Assembly (NCBI GenBank): GCA_003170415.1
Contig: PMZJ01000009.1
Location: 1 to 54,081 of the forward strand
Reading direction: 5' to 3'
DNA from: Phycisphaerales bacterium
GTDB taxonomy: Bacteria > Planctomycetota > Phycisphaerae > Sedimentisphaerales > Anaerobacaceae
Length of the DNA: 54,081 nucleotides
Of the stretch, positions 1 through 7,642 are shown in pieces (position 1 is the first letter of the stretch; every line of letters begins with the position of its first letter). Position numbers and translations under genes: made by a program. The notes beneath the pieces were generated by a model. The model was not told the DNA's origin, searched no databases, and saw only the letters and a list, made by a program, of their open reading frames with translations.

Positions 1-103
1 ATTTCCCGACCCCACAATACCGCAAGAGGAGTCTTACGTCAATAAAGGGTTTTGGCCTGCCAGAAGGCAAACCTGGCAATAAATGCCCTTTGGAAATGTC
101 CAA

Positions 104-129
104 TCCGCCTTCGTTAAAACTACGGCGGA
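104..129. repeat. Palindromic repeat, family A, copy 1
   Basis: A 26-nt imperfect palindrome with arms TCCGCC and GGCGGA around a core reading TTCGTTAAAACTACG. Read on the minus strand it matches two other copies at 34046-34071 and 50134-50159, which share the order CCGCCGTAGT, a short variable core and AACGAAGGCGG. This copy lies in non-coding sequence at the left edge of the window. Nothing else recognisable is seen in bases 1-162. Confidence 0.7.
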
Positions 130-162
130 TAAATATTAAATAACCAATTTTGAATGTCGAAA

Positions 163-480
163 TTAGATTTCCGGCTTCTTATCGCCATCTTCACCGGGTT
201 TATCCTCCGGCGGCTCATCCTCGTCAATCTTCCACTTATCGCTCTCGTCGATGTCGTTAATTTCCCTCTCGACGTATTTCATCATTTTGCGCTGTATCGG
301 CTCCATCTCTTTTTGCCATCGCAGCATACTCTGATAGCTGACTAACAGCATATCCAGCCGAATCAACTGCCACTTCGCGAGGCACTCCGGCTCCTTGATA
401 TTCGAGAAGGGGTCGCACTTGAACGCCCGCCGACCGTCCGGCCCAACCTCGCATAGCTCGCACTGCGTACATTGAATCAT
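163..480 (-). CDS. Small Cys-rich hypothetical protein
   Basis: About 105 residues, function not recognised. The N-terminus carries a CxxCxxC group (MIQCTQCELC), and a fourth and fifth Cys follow about 20 and 32 residues later (FKCDP, PECLAK), so a small metal-binding domain is possible. The middle looks helical and rich in Met, Trp and Gln. The tail is a very acidic, Pro-rich stretch (DEPPEDKPGEDGDKKP) that is probably disordered. I chose the ATG at 480 because GCAGGAG lies 8-9 bases upstream; a longer frame to 507 has no such site. The gene is divergent from the COX24-like/RACo-like pair to its right. Confidence 0.6.
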   Translation of the reverse strand: MIQCTQCELCEVGPDGRRAFKCDPFSNIKEPECLAKWQLIRLDMLLVSYQSMLRWQKEMEPIQRKMMKYVEREINDIDESDKWKIDEDEPPEDKPGEDGDKKPEI

Positions 481-535
481 CGCTATATCTCCTGCCGAGC
501 CCGGCAAAGATTATGTATATAAACCAATTTGGACT

Positions 536-564
536 TTGACTTTCCGGCGATTATCCTATATTAT
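536..564 (+). promoter_or_regulatory. Sigma-70-type promoter before the basic microprotein
   Basis: A -35 box TTGACT (536-541) is separated by 17 bases from TATTAT (559-564), 5/6 and 5/6 matches to consensus. Transcription would start near 571, about 65 bases before the 27-residue basic protein gene and in the direction of the RACo-like gene. Confidence 0.6.
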
Positions 565-635
565 CAAACACCCTATATAATAAACAGAGCAATTTTTAGA
601 TTGTCTTTAGGTTGGATTGACGGAGTAAGTATAGT

Positions 636-719
636 ATGGCAAAACCAAGACGCAGGCGCAAAATCGGAAGCAAAAAGCGCCACCAAAAGTGGAAAATTCG
701 CCACAAGATAAGCTGGTAA
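636..719 (+). CDS. 27-residue basic protein, COX24/bS22-like
   Basis: A microprotein starting MAKPRRRRKIGSKKRH and ending KIRHKISW, with more than half of its residues Arg, Lys or His. The spacing RRRRK..SKK.H.K resembles the core of the AURKAIP1/COX24 family (mitochondrial mS38, mycobacterial bS22), small basic proteins on the small ribosomal subunit near the decoding region. That resemblance is my own residue comparison, not a search result. GGAG at 622-625 lies 10 bases before the ATG, and a good promoter is at 536-564. It sits 53 bases before the RACo-like gene. Alternatively it is an unrelated nucleic-acid-binding peptide. Confidence 0.6.
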   Translation: MAKPRRRRKIGSKKRHQKWKIRHKISW

Positions 720-772
720 GCTTATTGCTATCCGCTTTCGGCAATTAAACACACTCAATAGCGGTCTAAAAA

Positions 773-2371
773 ATGAAGCATTTTACCGTTACCTTTCAGC
801 CCGACGGTAGAGAGATTTCCATTCACCCCGGCGCGACGCTGTTAGAAGCCGCTGGGTTGGCGGGTATCGTTCTCAACACCGTATGCGGCGAGAAGGGCAC
901 CTGCCGTAAATGCGCCGTAATCTTGCAGCCGGCCGGCGAGACCGTCCTTGCCTGCCAGCATCGCGTTACCGAAAACCTTACTGTCTTCGTCCCCCCGGAT
1001 TCCCGGTTCGTTGAGCACAAAATCCTCACCGATGGAGCCACCCGCAAAGATGCCGCCCAGCCCGATATTTACAAGAAATATCTCTCTGCCGCCGGCAATC
1101 GTCCCATACTTGGTCTGGCAATCGATATCGGCACCACGACCGTCGTCGTCAAACTAATCGATATGAAAACAGGCCGACTCCTCGCGACCTGTGCCACCCT
1201 TAATCCGCAAACCAAATTCGGCGATGACGTAATATCAAGAATCGGCTATGCCCAGACCGACAAAAAACTAAAAGAGTTAAACGCGCTGATTGTCGGTCGC
1301 CTCAACGACCTCATCGCCGATTGCTGCGGCCAGGCCTCGGCCCAAAGCAGCGACATATACGAGACGTGCGTCGTCGGCAATACCACAATGCACCACATAT
1401 TTCTGCGATTGCCCATAACGCAGCTCGGCGAGGCGCCATATAAGGCGTTTTCACTCGATGCAAAAGATTCGCCTCCCATCACTCTGGGGCTTGGCGTCAA
1501 TCCCGTTGGCAACGTTCACACCGTCGCCAATATCGCCGGCTTCGTCGGTGCCGATACGACAGCCGTTGCGCTGGCGACATCTCTTGATTCCGCAGACCAG
1601 ATAACGCTCGTAATCGACATAGGCACCAATGGCGAAGTCATCCTCGGCACAAAAGACAAACTTCTCGCCGCGAGCTGTGCCGCAGGACCAGCATTCGAAG
1701 GCGCACGGATTGCCTGCGGCTCAAGGGCCGCCGACGGCGCAATCGAGGCCGTCGTTATTGACAAACACAATATCGCTATCGACGTGATAGGGGGGGGCAG
1801 GCCCGTTTCGATTTGCGGCTCAGGCCTCATCGATGCCGTCGCCGTTATGCTCGATTCCGGTGTCATTGATTTCACTGGCCGATTCAAACCCGAAACATCC
1901 CTGCCCTCAGCCATCGCGAAACGTATAACCAAAATGAAACACAAAAATTCCCCGGCTAAAGAGGAAGGTCCTGTCTTCGTCCTTGCTTATCATGGGCATA
2001 CTCCCGCAGTGTATCTGACCCAGCAGGACATCCGCGAGGTCCAGCTCGCCAAGGCCGCCATCCGTGCCGGGATACATCTCCTTCAGCATCGTTTCTCGGT
2101 CGCCGATGCCGACATAAAGCAAGTTTTCCTCGCCGGCGCATTTGGCAATTATATCCGCAGGCAATCCGCACTTCGCGTCGGCCTTTTGCCGAATGTCCCC
2201 GTTGACCGCATCCACTCCGTCGGCAACGCCGCATCTTCAGGCGCTCAGCTTATTCTCATCAGCTCTCGCTGCCGAACACTTGCCGCAGACCTTGCCCGTA
2301 AAATTGAATACGTCGAAATAGCCAACGAGCCCCTCTTCCAGTCCGCATTCGCCGACTCTATGCTTTTTTGA
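773..2371 (+). CDS. RACo-like ferredoxin/ASKHA ATPase (DUF4445)
   Basis: A 532-residue protein of the reductive activator of corrinoid proteins type, which uses ATP and an iron-sulphur cluster to return Co(II) corrinoid to Co(I) in methyl transfer. Residues 1-85 form a 2Fe-2S ferredoxin domain with Cys38, Cys44, Cys47 and Cys61 in C-x5-C-x2-C-x13-C order. The ATPase part has phosphate loop 1 (DIGTTT, about 118-123), phosphate loop 2 (DIGTNGE, about 282) and the glycine-rich adenosine loop (ICGSGLID, about 348), with AGAFGNY near 453. No corrinoid protein or methyltransferase gene is adjacent, so the partner is unknown. It converges on fabH, with about 60 non-coding bases between them. Confidence 0.85.
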   Translation: MKHFTVTFQPDGREISIHPGATLLEAAGLAGIVLNTVCGEKGTCRKCAVILQPAGETVLACQHRVTENLTVFVPPDSRFVEHKILTDGATRKDAAQPDIYKKYLSAAGNRPILGLAIDIGTTTVVVKLIDMKTGRLLATCATLNPQTKFGDDVISRIGYAQTDKKLKELNALIVGRLNDLIADCCGQASAQSSDIYETCVVGNTTMHHIFLRLPITQLGEAPYKAFSLDAKDSPPITLGLGVNPVGNVHTVANIAGFVGADTTAVALATSLDSADQITLVIDIGTNGEVILGTKDKLLAASCAAGPAFEGARIACGSRAADGAIEAVVIDKHNIAIDVIGGGRPVSICGSGLIDAVAVMLDSGVIDFTGRFKPETSLPSAIAKRITKMKHKNSPAKEEGPVFVLAYHGHTPAVYLTQQDIREVQLAKAAIRAGIHLLQHRFSVADADIKQVFLAGAFGNYIRRQSALRVGLLPNVPVDRIHSVGNAASSGAQLILISSRCRTLAADLARKIEYVEIANEPLFQSAFADSMLF

Positions 2372-2430
2372 AATGCTCCGGGGTTTCAAATCCGAAATGT
2401 GCAGTCCTCAGCATCTTCGCGATTCCGCGG

Positions 2431-3456
2431 TCAAAACCGAATCACGTTGGCGCCCCAGGTTAGACCTGCGCCGAAGGCGACAAGGATGACTATGTCGCCA
2501 TGTTTGATTTTACCCTCGCGGATAACCTGGTCGAAAGCCAGCGGAACCGACGCGGCGGAGGTGTTGCCGTATTCGTTAATGTTGATGAAGATTTTGTCGT
2601 CGGGTATTTCCAGCCGTTTGGCGGCGGATTCGATGATTCTTGCGTTCATTTGATGTGAAACAACCATTTTAACGTCATCGAGCGTGAGATTGCATTTTTC
2701 GAGACATTCCATTATCGTCTCGACGATTCTCCGCACCGCCTGCTGATAAACCTCCCGTCCCCTGATTTGCATATAAATTTTCTTCGGGTCATCCAAGGGC
2801 CTGCTCACGGGATTTCGCGAGCCGTAGGCCTGGCAATTCAACGCCTCCCATGAGCTGCCGTCTGCGTACATCGTGCTGTAAATGACCCCGCTTTGCACTT
2901 CGTCTTTTTTCCTCGGCCTGCCCTCAAGCACCACCGCTCCGGCCCCGTCGCCGAAAAGGATACAACTGGTTCGGTCCTTGTAGTTGGCGATTTTGGTCAG
3001 CGTCTCCGCCCCGATTACAAGAGCGTTTTTCAACCGGCCGTTTTCGATAAACTGCTGCGCTATGGAAACCCCGTATATGAACCCACTGCACGCAGCCATC
3101 AGGTCGAACGCCCATGCGTTATTCGCACCGAGATTCTTTTGCACAAAACACGCTGTGGACGGAAACACCATTTCGGGAGTGATTGTCGCGACGATGATAA
3201 GCTCAATTTGCTCCGGCTTTAGCCCTGCTGTCGCCAGCGCCTTTTTCGCCGCCTCCGTCGCTAACTGTGCCGTGCTTTCATCCTTGCCGCAGACGTGCCG
3301 CCGTTCAATTCCCGTCCGTGTCTTAATCCATTCATCCGAGGTTTCGACCATTTTGGCGAAGTCATCGTTAGTCAGAATTCCGGCCGGCGCATACGAACCG
3401 TGTCCCGCAATAACCGCGATGAAATCCGAGTGGTGCGACTCAATCGACTTGTTCAT
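2431..3456 (-). CDS. fabH: Beta-ketoacyl-ACP synthase III
   Basis: A 341-residue enzyme that starts fatty-acid synthesis by condensing acetyl-CoA with malonyl-ACP in the cytoplasm. The triad is visible: Cys123 in MAACSGF, His268 in VSHQMNARI and Asn298 in EYGNTSAAS. The N-terminal TRTGIERR motif, typical of KAS III, is near residue 47. The ATG at 3456 overlaps the end of plsX by 17 bases, and an AAGGG lies just upstream inside plsX, so translation is probably coupled. Third gene of the rpmF-plsX-fabH operon. Confidence 0.95.
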   Translation of the reverse strand: MNKSIESHHSDFIAVIAGHGSYAPAGILTNDDFAKMVETSDEWIKTRTGIERRHVCGKDESTAQLATEAAKKALATAGLKPEQIELIIVATITPEMVFPSTACFVQKNLGANNAWAFDLMAACSGFIYGVSIAQQFIENGRLKNALVIGAETLTKIANYKDRTSCILFGDGAGAVVLEGRPRKKDEVQSGVIYSTMYADGSSWEALNCQAYGSRNPVSRPLDDPKKIYMQIRGREVYQQAVRRIVETIMECLEKCNLTLDDVKMVVSHQMNARIIESAAKRLEIPDDKIFININEYGNTSAASVPLAFDQVIREGKIKHGDIVILVAFGAGLTWGANVIRF

Positions 3457-4510
3457 CCTTGACCCTTAATGCAGCATCCTCCGGCTCGGTGTTTTGTCCT
3501 TCATCGACTACGCTGCTGGCCGAGAGGTATTTGGCGATTTTATCGTTTATCCCTACGCTGTGATATTTTTTCACCGCCATTATGGCGTTCTTTATTGTCC
3601 TGCTCTCGCTTGCCCCGTGGCAGATAAGCGCAGTCCCGTTTATGCCCAGAAGTAATGCGCCTCCGTATTCGTGATAGTCATGCTTTTTGAAGAATCGTTT
3701 CATTACCCCTTTGAACATTGGTCCGACTATAAGCCGGAACTTATGCGTCATAATTTCCTGCTTTATTGCCTTGACAAGCCCCTCGACAAGCCCCTCGGTC
3801 AGCTTCAAGATGACGTTTCCCACAAATCCTTCGCATATTGCCACGTCGCAAACGCCCTTGAAGATATCCCGTCCCTCGATGTTCCCGATGAAGTTGATTT
3901 TCGGGTCCTGTTTTATGAGTTCGCGTGCTTTTTTGACTACCTCGTTACCTTTGGCGTCTTCCTCGCCGATGCTCATCAGCCCCACCCTTGGGTTTTGTAT
4001 TCCGAACAGCTCCCGTGCGTATATCGAAGACATAACCGCATACTGGTAAAGATTGATTGGCTTGCAGGCGATATTGGCCCCGACATCGCAAATGGTAACG
4101 GGGCCTTCGAAGGTCGGGAAAACTACGGCTATTCCGGGGCGATTGACGCTCTGGAGATTACGCATACGCATCTGGAAGGCCGCGACACAGGCGCCGGTGT
4201 TGCCGGCGGAAATTACGGCGTCAGTCCTGCCAAGTTTGCTTAATTTAGCGAGAATCGATATTGAACTGCGGGGCTTCTTTCGCAAAGAATCGATAGGGGG
4301 ATCGTCCATACCAATAACATCAGGTGCGTGAACAACCGTCAGGACTGCCCGATGAGAACGTTGTGCCGGCAGTTTCGGCTCAATAACATCCTTCGGGCCG
4401 ACAAGGATAACCTCGTCGCCTTCCTCAAGCAGTTCAAGGGCCTCAACCGCGCCGGAGATAATGGCATCTGGCGCTTTATCACCGCCCATTGCGTCGATAG
4501 CGATACGCAT
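3440..4510 (-). CDS. plsX: Phosphate acyltransferase PlsX
   Basis: A 356-residue peripheral enzyme making acyl-phosphate from acyl-ACP for phospholipid synthesis. The N-terminus MRIAIDAMGGDKAPDAII is the family signature; other typical segments are SAGNTGA near residue 102, CDVGAN near 141, and GFVGNVILKLTEG near 229. The start lies 6 bases after the rpmF stop, and the rpmF C-terminal codons supply an AGAGG. The rpmF-plsX-fabH order is widespread in bacteria. The C-terminus runs about 25 residues past the usual core as an acidic tail. Confidence 0.95.
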   Translation of the reverse strand: MRIAIDAMGGDKAPDAIISGAVEALELLEEGDEVILVGPKDVIEPKLPAQRSHRAVLTVVHAPDVIGMDDPPIDSLRKKPRSSISILAKLSKLGRTDAVISAGNTGACVAAFQMRMRNLQSVNRPGIAVVFPTFEGPVTICDVGANIACKPINLYQYAVMSSIYARELFGIQNPRVGLMSIGEEDAKGNEVVKKARELIKQDPKINFIGNIEGRDIFKGVCDVAICEGFVGNVILKLTEGLVEGLVKAIKQEIMTHKFRLIVGPMFKGVMKRFFKKHDYHEYGGALLLGINGTALICHGASESRTIKNAIMAVKKYHSVGINDKIAKYLSASSVVDEGQNTEPEDAALRVKDEQVD

Positions 4511-4516
4511 CTGGCG

Positions 4517-4714
4517 TTACCTCTTCTTTTTTTCGGTCTGTTCTGCGACTTTCAGGGTGATACTGGAATTGAGGTAGCCGCATTTCTCGCACGCGGCGTG
4601 CGGGAGCTTCGCCTGGCCACACTTCGGGCATACCGTGTAATTCACCGGCTTCAGGGCATGATGTGACCTGCGCGAGTGAGTCCTGCTTTTACTTATCTTT
4701 TTTATTGGTAGCAT
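4517..4714 (-). CDS. rpmF: 50S ribosomal protein bL32
   Basis: A 65-residue ribosomal protein starting MLPIKKISKSRTHSRRSHHA with the zinc-ribbon cysteines CPKCGQ and CEKCGY. The ATG at 4714 is preferred over an upstream in-frame TTG because GGAG lies 9 bases before it. A perfect TTGACA (minus strand, 4798-4793) sits about 80 bases upstream, though its -10 (TATCTA at 17 bases) is weak. First gene of the operon with plsX and fabH, divergent from fabD. Confidence 0.93.
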   Translation of the reverse strand: MLPIKKISKSRTHSRRSHHALKPVNYTVCPKCGQAKLPHAACEKCGYLNSSITLKVAEQTEKKKR

Positions 4715-4892
4715 TAACTGGTACTCCAAAAATTGCTTCTGATTTAAGCTGCTACGGTTGAAACGAGAATAGATAGTTTACCGGGGGTGATTTGTCAAGA
4801 CGATTTTGTTGTTTTTACGGCATATCCCGCCATAGACGCATCGAAAATCCGGTTTTGATGGGTTTGCGCTTCGTTATGATATGGGGTATTTC

Positions 4893-4921
4893 TTGACAGG
4901 CCTGTCTTTTTTTGCGATAAA
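4893..4921 (+). promoter_or_regulatory. Promoter of the fabD operon
   Basis: TTGACA (4893-4898), a 17-base spacer and GATAAA (4916-4921). It lies in the 260-base divergent region between rpmF and fabD, about 50 bases before the fabD start. The -35 is perfect and the -10 matches 4/6. Confidence 0.55.
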
Positions 4922-4978
4922 ACCGGCGGTTTTGAAAGTTGAACAACCAACGAGATACTAATCGCTAAGGACGAAATG

Positions 4979-5908
4979 ATGAAAACAGCATTTTTATTTC
5001 CGGGTCAGGGCGCACAATTTGTCGGTATGGGCAAAGACGTCTCGGATGGGTTTCCGGCGGCAAAAGCCATATTTGACAAGGCCAACCAGATTTTAGGGTT
5101 TGATATCGCGAAGATTTGCTTTGAGGGGCCTGTTGAGACGCTTAACACGACGACGATATCTCAGCCGGCGATTTTCACGGTTTCGGCGGCAATTCTGGAG
5201 ATTTTCCGAACAGGCGAAAAGACGAAAAATATCACCGCGGAGGTAACAGCGGGTTTGAGTATGGGCGAATACACCGCGCTTTATGCGGCGTGGTTGATTA
5301 GTTTCGAGGATGGTTTGAAATTGGTCAAGAAGCGTGGTGAGGCGATGCAGGCAGCAGCGGATAAAAGTAAAGGCGGTATGGTCGCAATCATCGGCCTTGA
5401 TGAGGAAAAAACCAAAGCACTTTGCGCCGAGGCGGGACAGGGCGATTTGCTGGAAGGCGTTAATTTCAATTGCCCCGGCCAAATCGCGATAAGCGGCACG
5501 AAATCCGCCTGTGAGCGTGCGGAGAAATTAGCGGAAAAATACGGTGCAATGAAAGCAATCCGGCTGGAGGTCGCGGGCGCGTTTCATACGGTTATGATGT
5601 CGCCTGCCGCTGATGCGCTTAGCAGTGCGCTTGCCCAGACAAATATCAAAGAACCAACACAACCCAAGGTTATCGCCAATATCACAGCCGATTATTACAC
5701 AAGCGCAAACCAGATTCGCGAGTCGCTGGCAAAACAATTAGTCCAGCCGATATACTGGCAAAAATGCGTCGAGCGATTGGTGGCCGACGGCGTTGAGACG
5801 TTTTACGAAATAGGCCCCGGCAAGGTACTCACCGGCCTGATGAAACGCATTCACCGCAGGGCAAACATAATTAACGTCTCTTCCGCGGCGGCAATTAACG
5901 AATTATAA
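4979..5908 (+). CDS. fabD: Malonyl-CoA:ACP transacylase
   Basis: About 309 residues; moves malonyl from CoA to ACP. The N-terminus MKTAFLFPGQGAQ is the family start. The nucleophile is Ser94 in GLSMGEYT and the catalytic His is about residue 203 in GAFHTVMM. Two ATGs lie in tandem (4976 and 4979); the second is 7 bases from AAGGA (4967-4971) and is preferred. The end motif EIGPGKVLTGL is typical. It is followed 11 bases later by a small membrane protein gene and then fabG. Confidence 0.95.
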   Translation: MKTAFLFPGQGAQFVGMGKDVSDGFPAAKAIFDKANQILGFDIAKICFEGPVETLNTTTISQPAIFTVSAAILEIFRTGEKTKNITAEVTAGLSMGEYTALYAAWLISFEDGLKLVKKRGEAMQAAADKSKGGMVAIIGLDEEKTKALCAEAGQGDLLEGVNFNCPGQIAISGTKSACERAEKLAEKYGAMKAIRLEVAGAFHTVMMSPAADALSSALAQTNIKEPTQPKVIANITADYYTSANQIRESLAKQLVQPIYWQKCVERLVADGVETFYEIGPGKVLTGLMKRIHRRANIINVSSAAAINEL

Positions 5909-5919
5909 GGAGAACGATT

Positions 5920-6105
5920 ATGAAACCGGCAACAACCATCACGGTGATATTTCTGCTGATTGTTTCAATAATGCATTTGCTTCGGCTGATTTTTCAGGTG
6001 AATGTTATAACTAATCTTTTTGAGGTGCCGATGTGGATGAGCGTCCCGGCGTGCATCGTTACAGCCGGCCTGGCAATCTGGCTCTGGAAAGAAAATAAAA
6101 AATAA
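5920..6105 (+). CDS. Small two-helix membrane protein
   Basis: A 61-residue protein with two predicted membrane segments (about residues 5-25 and 39-56), a short loop containing NLFEVPMWMS, and a basic C-terminus WKENKK. Function not recognised. AAGGAG lies 7 bases before the ATG. It sits 11 bases after fabD and about 110 bases before fabG, so it is probably co-transcribed with fatty-acid synthesis genes. Confidence 0.7.
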   Translation: MKPATTITVIFLLIVSIMHLLRLIFQVNVITNLFEVPMWMSVPACIVTAGLAIWLWKENKK

Positions 6106-6213
6106 CAACACTTTTTGCTATTGGCTGCCAGCTAACTACCGGCTTGCATCATGTCCGAAAACCAATATACTTGCGCAAAACGATTAACATTTCGTAACAT
6201 GGAGAAATTTAGA

Positions 6214-6951
6214 ATGTCTGAAAAAAGATTAGCGGTAGTAACGGGCGCTGCCAGAGGAATCGGCAGAGCAATCGTATTGGAACTTTTGAAGCAGGGACGT
6301 ATCGTCGCGGGGCTGGACCTCAACGCGGTGCAGCTTGAGGAGCTTGTGGCTGTATGCAAACAGCAGGGATACGAGGTCATCACCAAGTGCATCGATATCA
6401 CAAATTCCGAGAAGCTCACCGAGGTGCTCGAAGAACTTGCCAACCAGTTTGGCGGGATAGGCATTTTGGTTAACAACGCGGGCATCACGCGCGACAAGCT
6501 GATGATTCAGATGGACGACGAGGATTTCGACAAGGTCATCAACGTAAATCTCCGCGCGGCCTTCGTGGCGACACGCATTGCCGCAAGGTCGATGGTTCGC
6601 AATAAATTCGGCAGAATCGTCAGTATCAGCTCCGTCGCGGGCGTCATAGGCCAGGCGGGCTCCACAAACTATGCTGCCAGCAAGGCGGGCCTGATTGGTA
6701 TGAGCAAATCAATTGCCCGCGAGGTCGGCAAAAAGAACGTTACCGCCAACTGCATCGCCCCGGGCTTCATCCAGACGGATATGACGGCTGTTTTACCCGA
6801 TGCCGTAAAGGAGGGCGCGATGGCGTTCATACCAGTAAAGCGGTTCGGCAACGTCGAGGATGTCGCAAGGGCGGTGGCATTTTTAGCTTCCGACGATTCC
6901 GGATACATTACCGGCCAGGTTTTGGGTGTAGATGGCGGTATGGCTATGTAG
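6214..6951 (+). CDS. fabG: 3-oxoacyl-ACP reductase
   Basis: A 245-residue short-chain dehydrogenase reducing 3-ketoacyl-ACP with NADPH. Seen: the TGAARGIG cofactor loop at 10-17, NNAG at 87-90, Ser140, and YAASK with Tyr153 and Lys157. The terminal GQVLGVDGGMAM is typical of FabG. The ATG at 6214 follows GGAG by 9 bases and gives the normal family length; an in-frame extension to 6151 would add 21 unrelated residues. Part of the fabD to fabG run. Confidence 0.93.
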   Translation: MSEKRLAVVTGAARGIGRAIVLELLKQGRIVAGLDLNAVQLEELVAVCKQQGYEVITKCIDITNSEKLTEVLEELANQFGGIGILVNNAGITRDKLMIQMDDEDFDKVINVNLRAAFVATRIAARSMVRNKFGRIVSISSVAGVIGQAGSTNYAASKAGLIGMSKSIAREVGKKNVTANCIAPGFIQTDMTAVLPDAVKEGAMAFIPVKRFGNVEDVARAVAFLASDDSGYITGQVLGVDGGMAM

Positions 6952-6984
6952 TTTTTAGTGTTTAGTTTTGAGTTTTTAGTTTGA
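6951..6984. repeat. TTTTTAGTGTTTAG-type simple repeat
   Basis: A low-complexity stretch built of TTTTTAGT and TTTAGTTTTGAG units between the ends of fabG and the PH-domain gene. A similar sequence lies on the other strand at about 50875-50902 (AACTAAACACC, AAAAACTAACC). It resembles the other short dispersed repeats of this window. Confidence 0.4.
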
Positions 6985-6997
6985 TTGGTGAGGTATG

Positions 6998-7579
6998 CTA
7001 TGCCTCTGATCGAGCATTGCGTATTTTTTCATATACTTCTTTTGCGTTTTGAATCACCTCGAACGATGGGGTCATCTCGGTCATCCCAGGCCACGCAAAG
7101 CCCCTGTTCCATTGTGCCATCGGATTAGTCGGCCCAAAAGTGATTGTGCCTGTGCCATTCGTCTTCTCATCCAATGAGATATCGGTAAGCGTGCGTAGAT
7201 TCATCGATTTGACCTTCCGACTGAAAATTCCGGAAACGATAATGATTCGCTGGTCAGTCAGGCCATAATATGTGCCCGTCCTGCGTTTGGCATCGGCAAT
7301 GAATCTTCCGAATATGAGATAAAGGCCGATTATGACAAATGGAATTCCGAACAAAGGGAAAATTATCCCAACGGGTATTGGTGCCTTATTGCCAGCGTGT
7401 GGTATTGATATGACCCCAACCTCCCAGAAGATAGCAAAACCACCCCAGAATAAGCTGAACGGAATCAAAAATACATCAGAAGACCTGAAAAGGATGCCTT
7501 GTTTCGGCTGTCCCACCCAAATTAAGGTTTCATCTTTACTCAGCTCGGACCTGATCTGTGAATCAGGAATTTCCAGCAT
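6998..7579 (-). CDS. Bacterial PH-domain membrane protein
   Basis: About 193 residues. Two hydrophobic segments (about 36-58 and 67-90) are followed by a domain of the bacterial PH (YdbS/YdbT-like) type, with the characteristic segments YGLTDQRIIIVSGIFSRK and LRTLTDISL, and a GxTITFGP strand. Such proteins sit in the inner membrane; the role is unknown. The ATG at 7579 has AAGGAG 6 bases upstream; the longer frame to 7606 has no site. Together with the Nramp gene it interrupts the fatty-acid cluster in the opposite direction. Confidence 0.75.
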   Translation of the reverse strand: MLEIPDSQIRSELSKDETLIWVGQPKQGILFRSSDVFLIPFSLFWGGFAIFWEVGVISIPHAGNKAPIPVGIIFPLFGIPFVIIGLYLIFGRFIADAKRRTGTYYGLTDQRIIIVSGIFSRKVKSMNLRTLTDISLDEKTNGTGTITFGPTNPMAQWNRGFAWPGMTEMTPSFEVIQNAKEVYEKIRNARSEA

Positions 7580-7642
7580 AAATTTCTCCTTAAGCTCAAA
7601 TGGCACCCAAAGATTTACATCGGTGATTTAATTTAATGAACT

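Noticed and set aside
154-345. Plus-strand ORF opposite the Cys-rich hypothetical gene
   Set aside because: Antisense shadow of the minus-strand gene, with no start signals of its own.
1246-2234. Several long minus-strand frames within the RACo-like gene
   Set aside because: Open antisense frames of a GC-rich gene; no family resemblance or start signals.
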